A model generated the notes under the pieces. It saw nothing but the letters and a program-made list of their open reading frames with translations. It did not search any database and was not told the DNA's origin. A program made the translations under genes and the position numbers. Shown piece by piece: positions 41,947 through 49,799 of a stretch of 64,000 nt of DNA. The DNA lies in the NCBI RefSeq assembly GCF_004365875.1, contig NZ_SODF01000003.1:791763-855762 (forward strand). Direction: 5' to 3'. Position 1 is the first letter of the stretch, and each line of letters starts with the position of its first letter. The stretch is from Kribbella kalugense. GTDB lineage: Bacteria > Actinomycetota > Actinomycetes > Propionibacteriales > Kribbellaceae.

Positions 41947-42858
41947 ATGACGATGAACGCCATCACCCAGTACACGTTCGGCGATCCCGACGTCCTCGAA
42001 CTCGCCCAGCTGGACCGCCCCGAACCAGGCCCGGGCGAGGCCCTGGTCCGGGTCCACGCGGCCGGGGTGAACCCGAGCGACTGGAAGATCCGCTCCGGCC
42101 TGCTCCCCCGCTTCGGCCCACCGCCGTTCGTCCTCGGCCTCGACTTCGCCGGCACCCGCGAGGACACCGGCGAGGAGGTGTACGGCGTTGTCTACCCGCC
42201 GCACGGCGCGTACGCCGAGTTCACCGTCGCGAGCCTGGATCGCCTTGCCCGCAAGCCGTCCACGACCGACTGGGTCCACACGGCAGCGCTTCCCACCGCC
42301 GGACTTACGGCGTACCAGCCGCTGGCCGGCATCGCGAAGATCGGGCCGGGCGACCGGGTCCTCGTCCACGCCGCGGCGGGCGGTGTCGGGCACCTCGCGG
42401 TACAGATCGCCAAGTCCCGCGGCGCGTACGTGATCGGGACGGCGCGAGCGGCGAAGCACGACTTCCTTCGCGGTCTCGGCGCCGACGAACTGATCGACTA
42501 CACCACGACCGACTTCACCAGCGCGGTCGGTGACGTGGACGTCGTACTGGATCCGATCGGGGCCGAGTACGCCGTACGGTCCCTCGAAGTACTGCGGCCG
42601 GACGGCATCCTGCTCGATGTCCGTGGCACCGGACCCGACCGCGACGAGGTGCGAGCGAGGGCTGCCGACCGCGGGATCCGGTACGTCGAATTCCGGATGG
42701 CGCCGACGACCGAGGACCTGGACGCGATCGCGGGCCTGGTGGACGAAGGGGCGATCCGGGTCTCGGTGGATCAGGTGTTTCCGCTGGAGCACGCGGCGAA
42801 GGCCCATGAGCTGAGTGAGACCGGCCGCGCGGCCGGGAAACTGGTACTCACGGTCTGA
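41947..42858 (+). CDS. NADPH:quinone oxidoreductase (MDR superfamily)
   Basis: 303-residue zinc-less MDR enzyme: AAGVNPSDWKIRSGLL in the catalytic domain, ALPTAGLTAYQPL, and the NADPH loop VHAAAGGVGHLAVQIAKSRGA. It reduces quinones or other electrophiles. Divergence from the QorR-like regulator supports a role in quinone/electrophile stress. ATG at 41947 follows GAGGATGGGG; another Met is two codons on. A strong terminator follows at 42878. Confidence 0.88.
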   Translation: MTMNAITQYTFGDPDVLELAQLDRPEPGPGEALVRVHAAGVNPSDWKIRSGLLPRFGPPPFVLGLDFAGTREDTGEEVYGVVYPPHGAYAEFTVASLDRLARKPSTTDWVHTAALPTAGLTAYQPLAGIAKIGPGDRVLVHAAAGGVGHLAVQIAKSRGAYVIGTARAAKHDFLRGLGADELIDYTTTDFTSAVGDVDVVLDPIGAEYAVRSLEVLRPDGILLDVRGTGPDRDEVRARAADRGIRYVEFRMAPTTEDLDAIAGLVDEGAIRVSVDQVFPLEHAAKAHELSETGRAAGKLVLTV

Positions 42859-42877
42859 CGGCTACTCACGGTCTGGC

Positions 42878-42909
42878 GGCGTCGCGCCCGTATGGGCAGG
42901 CGCGACGCC
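42878..42909. terminator. bidirectional 11-bp hairpin
   Basis: GGCGTCGCGCC / GGCGCGACGCC perfect stem with a 10-nt loop in the 104-bp gap between the quinone reductase and the convergent DUF4118 gene. Confidence 0.7.
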
Positions 42910-42962
42910 GGGACCGGCGGCCACCCGGGACGTCTTGCTCCCGCAGGCCGGATCGGGGGGGG

Positions 42963-43712
42963 TCACACGTGCGGCTGGGTGGCCTGCTGGGTGGCCAGGG
43001 CGGCGCCTACCTGGTCGGCGAGGGCTACCGCGACCAGGCGCTGTTCCAGGTCGGGGCGGGCGATGCGGGTTGCGGCGGTGAGCAGGAAGCGTCCGCGGGT
43101 CTCGCCGGCGTGCTGGACGGGGAGCTCGATCTCGGCGTTCGTCGGCAGGCCGTCGCGTTCCACCTTCAGGAGATGGGATCCGCGGGTCACCGAGCCGTCC
43201 GGGTTCAGCCGGGGCGCCTGGGTCTCCTTGCTGCCGGCAACGAACTTCACCCCGTCGATCCCGAGCAGGGCGGTCAGCTCGGCCCGCACCTGCTCGATCA
43301 GGTCGTCCGTCGACGCACCGGCCGCGACCGCCTGCGAGGTGGTGAGTACGCCGTCCAGGTAGCCGCGGCGACGGGAGGCGTTGGCTTGTTGCCGTCGGCC
43401 CCAGATCGCGATCTGGGTGACCGCGATCCCGATCGCCAGCAGCAGCACGGCCTGCTCGACGTCGTCCTGGTTGTTGATGGTGAAGCTGTAGTAGGGCACG
43501 GTCAGGAAGAAGTCGAACCACACCGCGCTCGAGATTGCCGCGAGTACTCCGGCCAGCCGGATGCCGAACACCGCCACCGCGACGATCACGACCACCAGCA
43601 AGAGTGCCGCGTTCGCGTTGTCGAAGTGTTCTCGGAACGGGATCAGCAGCGCACAGACCGCCGGGGGCGCGAGTAGAGCTGCGGTCAGGACCGGGTTGCG
43701 GTAGTTCTCCAC
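42963..43712 (-). CDS. DUF4118 (KdpD-type) membrane sensor-like protein without kinase domain
   Basis: 249-residue protein. Residues ~10-105 form the four-helix DUF4118 region seen in KdpD (AALLLVVVIVAVAVFGIRLAG, WFDFFLTVPYYSFTI, VEQAVLLLAIGIAVTQIAIWG). Then comes a helical/GAF-like cytoplasmic part (GVLTTSQAVAAGASTDDLIEQV, LLGIDGVKFV, HLLKVERDGLPTNAEIELPV). No H-box or ATP-binding domain follows, so it is an orphan sensory module. ATG at 43712; divergent from a DinB gene. Stop at 42963. Confidence 0.78.
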   Translation of the reverse strand: MENYRNPVLTAALLAPPAVCALLIPFREHFDNANAALLLVVVIVAVAVFGIRLAGVLAAISSAVWFDFFLTVPYYSFTINNQDDVEQAVLLLAIGIAVTQIAIWGRRQQANASRRRGYLDGVLTTSQAVAAGASTDDLIEQVRAELTALLGIDGVKFVAGSKETQAPRLNPDGSVTRGSHLLKVERDGLPTNAEIELPVQHAGETRGRFLLTAATRIARPDLEQRLVAVALADQVGAALATQQATQPHV

Positions 43713-43786
43713 ACCCTATTGACGCGCACAACACCGCGTTGGAGCAACAGCTCTCACAAAGGTCTCTCACCCGTAAGGTGATCCCC

Positions 43787-44287
43787 ATGTCCGAGATCAC
43801 CCGGGTCCGGCCCGCCGAGGACACCGACGAGCGCGGCACGCTGACCGGCCTGCTCGACTTCCTCCGCGCCACCGTCGAACGGAAGCTCGGCGGCCTCACC
43901 GACGAACAGGCGTCCGCCCGCCCGGTCCACCCGTCCGCGCTCACTCCCGGCGGAATCGTCAAGCACCTCACCGCCGTGGAGCGATTCTGGTTCGCGATCG
44001 ACTTCGCCGGCCTGGACGTCGAGTGGCCGTGGACCGAGGAGGATCCGCACGGCTGCTTCCCGCTCGATCCCGAGGACACGGTCGATCGGCTGTTGGCGTC
44101 GTACCGGGCCGAATGCGCGCGTTCCCGCGAGATCACGGCGGCGTCGCCGCTCGACGAGCGGGCACACTCGGACGGCATGACTTTCACCCTCCGCTACGCG
44201 CTCGCCCACCTGATCGAGGAAACCGCTCGCCACCTCGGCCACCTCGACCTCCTCCGCGAATCCACCGACGGAGTCGTCGGCGAATAA
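43787..44287 (+). CDS. DinB-family protein (DUF664-type)
   Basis: 166-residue four-helix-bundle protein: GLLDFLRATVERKLGGLTDE, a first histidine in GGIVKHLTAVERFWF, a second in YALAHLIEETARHLGHLDLLRE. This is the metal-binding pattern of the DinB/mycothiol-dependent superfamily and a second member besides the one at 15626. ATG at 43787. It is followed within 50 bp by a GNAT gene on the same strand. Confidence 0.85.
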   Translation: MSEITRVRPAEDTDERGTLTGLLDFLRATVERKLGGLTDEQASARPVHPSALTPGGIVKHLTAVERFWFAIDFAGLDVEWPWTEEDPHGCFPLDPEDTVDRLLASYRAECARSREITAASPLDERAHSDGMTFTLRYALAHLIEETARHLGHLDLLRESTDGVVGE

Positions 44288-44330
44288 AGCCGTGGCAGGG
44301 CGCGGACCCGCGCGCCTAGGTTGCTGTGCC

Positions 44331-44789
44331 ATGTACCGAATCCGCCCCGCCACGCCGTCCGATGTCACCTTCCTGGGCAACGTCTCCCTGGCGGCGACCC
44401 GCGCCCAAGGGCGCCTGCCCGCCGACTTCGACGAGGACGCCTGGCTAGCCGGGTTCACCGAGTGGAGCCTCGAGTCCATCGACGACCCGTCGACCGACCT
44501 GAACGTGATCGAGGTCGACGGACGACGGGCCGGTCGCCTGCGAATCACCCGTACGGCGAACTCCGTCGAGCTGAACGGGATCCAGCTGCACCCCGGCGTA
44601 CAGAACCGTGGGATCGGTACGGCGATCATCGGCGAACTGCAGTCGGAGGCGGCGGGCCACGGCGTACCGCTGCAACTGCACGTCGAGCGGGACAACCCGA
44701 ACGCCCGCCGCCTCTACGACCGCCTCGGCTTCACCAAGATCGGCGAGGACGGCGCGGAAGACGTCCTGCAGTGGTCACCGAAGGGCTGA
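44331..44789 (+). CDS. GNAT family N-acetyltransferase
   Basis: 152-residue GNAT with motif A QNRGIGTAIIGELQ after IQLHPGV, and motif B NPNARRLYDRLGFTKIG. It begins MYRIRPATPSDV, a standard start for the family. Acceptor unknown. It lies 43 bp after the DinB gene and 26 bp before a VOC gene, all on one strand, so a three-gene transcript is likely. Confidence 0.87.
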   Translation: MYRIRPATPSDVTFLGNVSLAATRAQGRLPADFDEDAWLAGFTEWSLESIDDPSTDLNVIEVDGRRAGRLRITRTANSVELNGIQLHPGVQNRGIGTAIIGELQSEAAGHGVPLQLHVERDNPNARRLYDRLGFTKIGEDGAEDVLQWSPKG

Positions 44790-44815
44790 GCTGGCGGCGG
44801 GGAACACTGGTCGGT

Positions 44816-45190
44816 ATGGCTGAGAAAGCGTTGTTCACCCGGTTGGCGCCGGTGCTGAACGTGTCTGACCTTGCGGCGGAGCGGGCCTTCTACGAGAAGC
44901 TCGGTTTGCCGGTGATCTATGAAGGGTCGGAGTACCCGGACTTCATCGCGTTCGGGACCGACACGATCCACTTCGGCATCCAGCAGGCGTCGGTGGAGAA
45001 CGATCCGCCGAGCGTGCTCACCTGGCAGATCGGGGTCTCCGATATCGACGCAGCGGCGGCTCGCTGCGAGGCGGCCGGGCTCGAGTTCGAGCTCGAGCAG
45101 AACGACCCCGCGCCCGGCTGGACCTACCGTCGGCTGTTGCTCCGGACCCCCAGCGGTTACCGGCTGGCGCTGGAAGGCGAGTCCGAGTAG
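44816..45190 (+). CDS. VOC (glyoxalase/bleomycin-resistance type) protein
   Basis: 124-residue single VOC module: LAPVLNVSDLAAERAFYEKLGLP, DTIHFGIQ, VSDIDAAAARCEAAGLE and the closing RTPSGYRLALEGE with the metal-ligand Glu. It may be a metal-dependent lyase/isomerase or a binding protein; the substrate is unknown. ATG at 44816. Confidence 0.82.
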   Translation: MAEKALFTRLAPVLNVSDLAAERAFYEKLGLPVIYEGSEYPDFIAFGTDTIHFGIQQASVENDPPSVLTWQIGVSDIDAAAARCEAAGLEFELEQNDPAPGWTYRRLLLRTPSGYRLALEGESE

Positions 45191-45273
45191 CTGGCTTGCG
45201 GTTCCGTGACGGCTGTCGTGGGCACTGGCTCGACAGGCGGGAAGCGGCCCACCATGAGATTCATGCACCTCCA

Positions 45274-45344
45274 CGCAGGCAGAACCCCGCTCCGAGCGGC
45301 TCAGGACGGGCGTTTGCAGGGGTTCTGCGTGCGTGGCGGTCCGG
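45274..45344. repeat. second palindromic element related to 27743-27824
   Basis: Arms 45274-45288 and 45319-45333 (CGCAGGCAGAACCCC against GGGGTTCTGCGTGCG) pair at 14 of 15 positions around a 30-nt centre, and TGGCGGTCCGG follows. The GCAGAACCCC and TGGCGGTCCG blocks are shared with the palindrome after the LarA-like gene, pointing to a dispersed repeat family. It follows the VOC gene. Confidence 0.6.
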
Positions 45345-45360
45345 TCCCCCGAGCGGGGGA
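45345..45360. terminator. short GC hairpin
   Basis: TCCCCC-GAGC-GGGGGA, a perfect 6-bp stem with a 4-nt loop directly after the palindromic element and upstream of the ndh promoter region. It could end the DinB-GNAT-VOC transcript. Confidence 0.45.
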
Positions 45361-45392
45361 AGTTCGGTGGGTGAGATCACTCCGGAGAGGGT

Positions 45393-45410
45393 TTGTGAAA
45401 TCTTTCACGA
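45393..45410. promoter_or_regulatory. Rex-like operator upstream of ndh
   Basis: TTGTGAAATCTTTCACGA matches the Rex operator consensus TTGTGAAnnnnTTCACAA at all but one of the fixed positions. Streptomyces Rex senses NADH/NAD+ and controls respiratory genes including ndh. The site is 58 bp before the chosen ndh start, in the promoter zone. Confidence 0.7.
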
Positions 45411-45467
45411 GCGCTTAGCGTTGAAGTGAACATGAAGTCGGAGAACCACTCAGGGAGAGTGAACAGG

Positions 45468-46775
45468 ATGACAGCCCAGGTGCCGCACATCCTCGTCGTC
45501 GGAGGCGGCTACGTCGGGATGTACACCGCGTACGGCCTGCGCCGCGCCGCCCGCAAGGGCCGGATCCGCGTGACCGTCGTCGACCCACGGTCGGTGATGA
45601 CGTATCAGCCGTTCCTGCCGGAGGCAGCCGCCGGCTCGGTGGAACCGCGGCACGTCGTGGTGCCGCTGCGTAAGACCCTCAAGGGCTGCCGGGTGGTGAC
45701 CGGTCGCGTCACCGGCATCGACCACGGACACAAGGTCGCCAAGGTGATGCCCGAGGAAGGCCCGGAGTACGAACTGGCCTACGACCAGATCGTGGTCGCG
45801 CTCGGCTCGATCGCCCGGACCCTGCCGATCCCCGGCCTGGCCGAGGAGGCCACCGGGTTCAAGAACGTCGAAGAGGCGATCGCCCTTCGCAACAAGGTCA
45901 TCGACCGGCTCGACGTCGCGTCGTCGCAGCCCGACCCGGCGCTGCGGAAGTCCGCGCTGACCTTCGTCTTCGTCGGCGGCGGGTACGCCGGTGTCGAGGC
46001 GTTCGCCGAACTCGAGGACATGGCCCGCTACGCCACCCGGTACTACGACAACATCAAGCCCGAGGACATGCGCTGGGTGCTGGTCGAGGCGACCGGCCGG
46101 ATCCTGCCCGAGGTCGGCAAGGATCTCGGCGAGTACACGGTGAACCAGCTCCGCAAGCGCAACATGGACATCCGGCTGGAGACCCGGCTGGAGTCCTGCG
46201 AGAAGGGTCACGTGATCCTCAGTGACGGCGAGGAGTTCGACTCCGACACGATCGTCTGGACCGCCGGCGTGAAGGCGAACCCGGCGCTCGCGGCGACCGA
46301 CTTCCCGCTGGACGAGAAGGGCCGGATCAAGACGCTGGCGAACCTGCGGATCGACGGTGTCGACGACGCCTGGACCGCCGGCGACAACGCCGCCGTACCG
46401 GACCTGACGTCGGAGACCGGCGCGTACTGCGCTCCGAACGCGCAGCACGCGGTCCGTCAGGCGCACCGCCTCGCCGCGAACATCCTCCGCGTGGTTGACG
46501 GTCAGCCGCCGCAGGACTACGAGCACAAGTACGTCGGCTCGGTCGCGAGCCTCGGCCTGCACAAGGGCGTCGCCCAGCTGTACGGCGTGAAGGTGAAGGG
46601 CTGGCCGGCGTGGTTCCTGCACCGGACGTACCACGTGTCCCGCGTCCCTACCTTCAACCGGAAGGCCCGGGTCATCCTCGACTGGACACTGGCGCTGTTC
46701 TTCGCGCGCGAGGTCACGTCCCTGGGCAGCCTGCAGATGCCCAACGAGGAGTTCCGCCGAGCCACCCGGTCCTAA
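45468..46775 (+). CDS. ndh: type II NADH dehydrogenase
   Basis: 435-residue NDH-2, a peripheral membrane flavoprotein that passes electrons from NADH to menaquinone without pumping protons. FAD loop: LVVGGGYVGMYTAYGLR. NADH loop: FVGGGYAGVEAFAELED. Also WTAGVKANP, AWTAGDNAAVPD and a C-terminal amphipathic membrane-binding tail (LDWTLALFFAREVTSL). ATG at 45468 was chosen for the AGGGAGA nine bases upstream; GTG 45426, ATG 45432 and GTG 45459 are in frame. A Rex-like site precedes it. The 3' end overlaps the convergent response regulator by 4 bp. Confidence 0.93.
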   Translation: MTAQVPHILVVGGGYVGMYTAYGLRRAARKGRIRVTVVDPRSVMTYQPFLPEAAAGSVEPRHVVVPLRKTLKGCRVVTGRVTGIDHGHKVAKVMPEEGPEYELAYDQIVVALGSIARTLPIPGLAEEATGFKNVEEAIALRNKVIDRLDVASSQPDPALRKSALTFVFVGGGYAGVEAFAELEDMARYATRYYDNIKPEDMRWVLVEATGRILPEVGKDLGEYTVNQLRKRNMDIRLETRLESCEKGHVILSDGEEFDSDTIVWTAGVKANPALAATDFPLDEKGRIKTLANLRIDGVDDAWTAGDNAAVPDLTSETGAYCAPNAQHAVRQAHRLAANILRVVDGQPPQDYEHKYVGSVASLGLHKGVAQLYGVKVKGWPAWFLHRTYHVSRVPTFNRKARVILDWTLALFFAREVTSLGSLQMPNEEFRRATRS

Positions 46776-47428
46776 TACAGGAGGCCGGCGTCGTGGACCA
46801 GGAGGGCGATCTGGACGCGGTTGTTCAGGTCGAGTTTGGTGAGGATGCGGGAGACGTGCGTCTTCACGGTCGGGACGCTGAGGTACAGCGTTGCGCTGAT
46901 CTCGGCGTTCGACTTGCCCTCCCCCACGGCGACGGCGATCTCGCGTTCGCGGTCGTTCAGGCCGGCGAGCCGGGCGACCGCTTTGGCCTTGCGGTCGTCC
47001 TGACCTGACGCGGCGACGCGGGTGATGAGTCGTTTGGTGACGGCTGGTGAGAGGACGGGCTGGCCGCCGGCAACCCGCCGTACCGAATCGACGATCTCGG
47101 CCGGCGGGGTGTCTTTGAGGACGAAGCCGGCCGCACCGGCGCGGAGGGCGCGCAGTACGTGCTCGTCCGCGTCGAACGTAGTCAGGATGACGATCTCGGG
47201 TGCGCCCGGCCGGCGTCGTACCGTCTCGGTCGCGGTCAGCCCGTCGGTGCCCGGCATCCGAATGTCCATCAGGATGACGTCCGGGGCGAGCCGATCGATG
47301 AGGCCCTGCACACCGGAGCCGTCACCGGCCTCGCCGACCACGCGGATGTCCTGCGCACCGCCCAGCATCAACTTCAGCCCGGCCCGCAACAACGGATCGT
47401 CATCGACGATGAGCACTCGAATCGTCAT
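46772..47428 (-). CDS. NarL/LuxR-family response regulator
   Basis: 218-residue regulator. The receiver domain has the phosphorylated Asp55 (VILMDIRMPGTDG), the acidic pair in VLIVDDDP and K105-type switch residue (GFVLKDTPPAE). The C-terminal LuxR helix-turn-helix is LNDREREIAVAVGEGKSNAE, VPTVKTHVSRILTKL. Its ATG overlaps the kinase stop as ATGA, so the pair is coupled. Target genes are not evident; it is convergent with ndh. Confidence 0.92.
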   Translation of the reverse strand: MTIRVLIVDDDPLLRAGLKLMLGGAQDIRVVGEAGDGSGVQGLIDRLAPDVILMDIRMPGTDGLTATETVRRRPGAPEIVILTTFDADEHVLRALRAGAAGFVLKDTPPAEIVDSVRRVAGGQPVLSPAVTKRLITRVAASGQDDRKAKAVARLAGLNDREREIAVAVGEGKSNAEISATLYLSVPTVKTHVSRILTKLDLNNRVQIALLVHDAGLLY

Positions 47429-48546
47429 GCCGGCCACGGTAACCAAGCGAAGAGGCGGAAGTCGCCTTCGGGGGTGCGGCCGTGTTCGACGCGACCGTCG
47501 ACCAGGGCTGCGCGTTCGCTGAGTCCCTTCAAACCTTGGCCATCTCCTCGTCTGCGGTTCGGCGCGGGATTGCGCACCTCGACCTCCAGGCCGTTGCCTG
47601 GGGCACCGGTCACGGTGATGGTCACCTGCTCGCCCGGTGCGTGTTTCAGCGCGTTGGTGAGACCCTCCTGAACGATCCGGTACGCCGTACGCCCGACGTG
47701 ATCCGGCATCGCGCCAGGTGCGTCGAGGGTCAGGTCGACCGGCAGGCCGGCCCGGCGGGATCCCTCGACCAGCAAGGGCAGATCGGCGAACGTCGGCTGA
47801 GGGAGCTCGCCGACCGGAGCCCGCAGTACGCCGATGACTTCGCGGAGGTCCTGCAAGGCCTGGTGGGCGCTGGCCCGGATGATCTCGGCAGCGCCAGCAA
47901 CCTCCTCGGTGGACGCGTCCGGGCGGTACGCGAGGGCGCCGGCGTGCACGCTGAGCAGCGACAGCCGATGGCCGAGTACGTCGTGCATTTCGCGGGCGAT
48001 CTCCTCGCGGGCCCGGAGTTGGGCCTGCTCCGCCTGGAGAGTGGCCACCGTCTCGGCGCGGTCGGCGCGATCCCGGAGGGTCTGCAAGAGCTGGCGGCGG
48101 GATCGGATGTAGAAGCCCCAGCCGGCGACCGCGAGGTAGATCGCGATGGCGGCGATGACGATCGCTTCCGGGTCATTCTTGTGCCGGACCTGGATGTAGG
48201 CGAGCAGGGCAAGCGCATTCACCGCGAAAACGAGCAGCGAGGTCCGCCAGGGCTTGTAGATCGCGACGGTCATGATCAGGACCAGCGTCGGTCCGCTGGC
48301 GGCGTCGGAGTAGATCGAGATCACGGCCGCGATCAGGGCCAGCTGGACCGGCCAGCGGCGGCGGAACCACAGTGCCAGGCACAGCGCAATACCGGAGTAG
48401 AAGTCCAGCGCGAGCAGACCCGAGTTCACCGGGTCCTTCTCGCCGTCGCTGTAGGTCCACAGGCCGAGCAGCACCGCGAGCACGAAGACGATGCTGTCGA
48501 CGACCCAGTCGCGCGTACTCCGGCGGCGGTTGGCGGACTCGGTCAT
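47425..48546 (-). CDS. sensor histidine kinase, HisKA_3 type
   Basis: 373-residue kinase. An N-terminal membrane domain of about five helices (residues ~17-145) with little outside is followed by a short coiled coil, the dimerisation/phosphoacceptor helix with His188 (EIAREMHDVLGHRLSLLSVHAG), and a HATPase domain (VQEGLTNALKHAPG N-box, GQGLKGLSERAALVDG G-box). The organisation resembles DesK/LiaS-like envelope sensors. ATG at 48546. Operon with the response regulator; divergent from the ACT-domain gene. Confidence 0.92.
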   Translation of the reverse strand: MTESANRRRSTRDWVVDSIVFVLAVLLGLWTYSDGEKDPVNSGLLALDFYSGIALCLALWFRRRWPVQLALIAAVISIYSDAASGPTLVLIMTVAIYKPWRTSLLVFAVNALALLAYIQVRHKNDPEAIVIAAIAIYLAVAGWGFYIRSRRQLLQTLRDRADRAETVATLQAEQAQLRAREEIAREMHDVLGHRLSLLSVHAGALAYRPDASTEEVAGAAEIIRASAHQALQDLREVIGVLRAPVGELPQPTFADLPLLVEGSRRAGLPVDLTLDAPGAMPDHVGRTAYRIVQEGLTNALKHAPGEQVTITVTGAPGNGLEVEVRNPAPNRRRGDGQGLKGLSERAALVDGRVEHGRTPEGDFRLFAWLPWPA

Positions 48547-48650
48547 GGTCTGAATCTAGCGGTGTGTAAGCGTTCTCCGGCGTCTTGGGGGCTGTCCGGA
48601 TACCGAAGTCGCTTTCTTGAGCTACTTAGGTCGACGGTAGGTTTCCGGGC

Positions 48651-49157
48651 ATGAGTCAGCTCGCTGTCACTGTCATCGGCCCGGACCGCCCGGGGATCAT
48701 CGCGGACGTCACCGAGGCCCTGGTCGGCACCGGGGTCAACCTCGAGGACTCCACCATGACGCTGCTGCGCGGTCATTTCGCGATGATGATCGTCTGCGCG
48801 GGGCCGTTCGACGAGGTGAAGTCGGCGCTGGAGCCGTTGCGTGGCGAGCTGGTGATCACGGTCCGGAAGATGGGTCCGGAGCACGAGCACGCTCCGATCG
48901 GTGCGCCGTACATGCTGAGCGTGCACGGCGCCGACCGGCCCGGGATCGTCGCGGCGGTGACCCGGATGATCGCGGCCGCCGGTGGGACGATCACGGATCT
49001 GGCGACGCGGCTGAGCGGTGGGCTGTACGTGCTGACCGCGGAGGTCGAGCTGCCGCCGACGGCGGAGCTGGAGATGCTGGACCGGGCGCTCGAGATCGCC
49101 GCCGAGGAGCTCGGAGTGGGCGTGACCCTGCGACCGGCGGAGAGCGACGACCTGTGA
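48651..49157 (+). CDS. tandem ACT-domain protein (GcvR-like)
   Basis: 168-residue protein consisting of two ACT domains: LAVTVIGPDRPGIIADVTEALV in the first and YMLSVHGADRPGIVAAVTRMI in the second. These are small-molecule, usually amino-acid, binding modules; the layout is that of glycine cleavage repressor GcvR and related regulators. The stop overlaps the GTG of the peptide deformylase gene, so the two are translationally coupled. Confidence 0.87.
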   Translation: MSQLAVTVIGPDRPGIIADVTEALVGTGVNLEDSTMTLLRGHFAMMIVCAGPFDEVKSALEPLRGELVITVRKMGPEHEHAPIGAPYMLSVHGADRPGIVAAVTRMIAAAGGTITDLATRLSGGLYVLTAEVELPPTAELEMLDRALEIAAEELGVGVTLRPAESDDL

Positions 49158-49696
49158 TCACCTCGTGGTCTCCTAAGTTGCTCGACGTCGAGGGCCAGGT
49201 CCTCGAAGTCGTCCGGGCCCCACACCCGGTGCTGGCGACTGAAGGCGCGACCGTCGACCCGCTCGATCCCGGGATGATCCAGCTGGCGGCTGATCTGGTC
49301 GCGACCATGCGGGTCTCGCCCGGCTGCGTCGGCCTGGCCGCGCCGCAGGTGGGCGTCGCCGCTCAGATGTTCGCGCTGGATGTGACCGGGCACTCGAAGG
49401 CTCGTACCTGCCATGGGGTGTTTGTTCTCTGCAACGCGGTCGTCGTCGAGGCCACCCGCAACGAGAAGGCCCGCGAGGGCTGCATGTCCGTGCCCGACTT
49501 CACCGGCGACGTCAAACGCGCCACCCGCGTGACCGTGACCGGGGTCCTGCCCGGCACGACCGACGAGCTCACCATCAGCACCGACGCCTTCGAGGCGAGA
49601 GCCCTCCAGCACGAGATCGACCACTGCAACGGCAAGCTCTTCCTGGACCGGGTAGCCGGCGCCCACGCCGTCTACCCCCGAAAGGTCTACCAGTAG
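49154..49696 (+). CDS. def: peptide deformylase
   Basis: 180-residue metalloprotease that removes the N-formyl group from nascent proteins. Motif 1 GCVGLAAPQVGV, motif 2 EGCMSVP with metal ligand C110, motif 3 QHEIDHCNG with H153, E154 and H157. Motif 3 has Cys where the usual sequence is HEIDHLxG; the metal ligands are intact. GTG start at 49154 overlaps the ACT gene. It is upstream of the tRNA gene. Confidence 0.92.
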   Translation: MITSWSPKLLDVEGQVLEVVRAPHPVLATEGATVDPLDPGMIQLAADLVATMRVSPGCVGLAAPQVGVAAQMFALDVTGHSKARTCHGVFVLCNAVVVEATRNEKAREGCMSVPDFTGDVKRATRVTVTGVLPGTTDELTISTDAFEARALQHEIDHCNGKLFLDRVAGAHAVYPRKVYQ

Positions 49697-49715
49697 CTTG
49701 TACCCTCAGTCCGAC

Positions 49716-49798
49716 GCCCGGGTGGCGGAATGGCAGACGCAGGGAGCTTAAACCTCCCGGCCTTCACAGGCATACGGGTTCGAGTCCCGTCCCGGGCA
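49716..49798 (+). tRNA. tRNA-Leu (anticodon UAA), bldA-type
   Basis: Acceptor arms GCCCGGG (49716-49722) and CCCGGGC (49791-49797) pair perfectly with discriminator A49798. The anticodon loop CTTAAAC has TAA at 49749-49751 between GGGAG and CTCCC stems. A long variable arm follows, and the T loop is GGTTCGAGTCC. CCA is not encoded. An anticodon UAA reads UUA codons; the Streptomyces counterpart is bldA, which controls development through rare TTA codons. Confidence 0.93.
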
Positions 49799-49799
49799 C

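Noticed and set aside
41494..42807. Long minus-strand frame covering both the HxlR gene and the quinone reductase
   Set aside because: Recognisable HxlR sequence begins at ATG 41880; upstream residues are antisense to the reductase.
47482..48654. 390-codon plus-strand frame opposite the histidine kinase
   Set aside because: No protein-like motifs; it is antisense to a clearly recognisable kinase.
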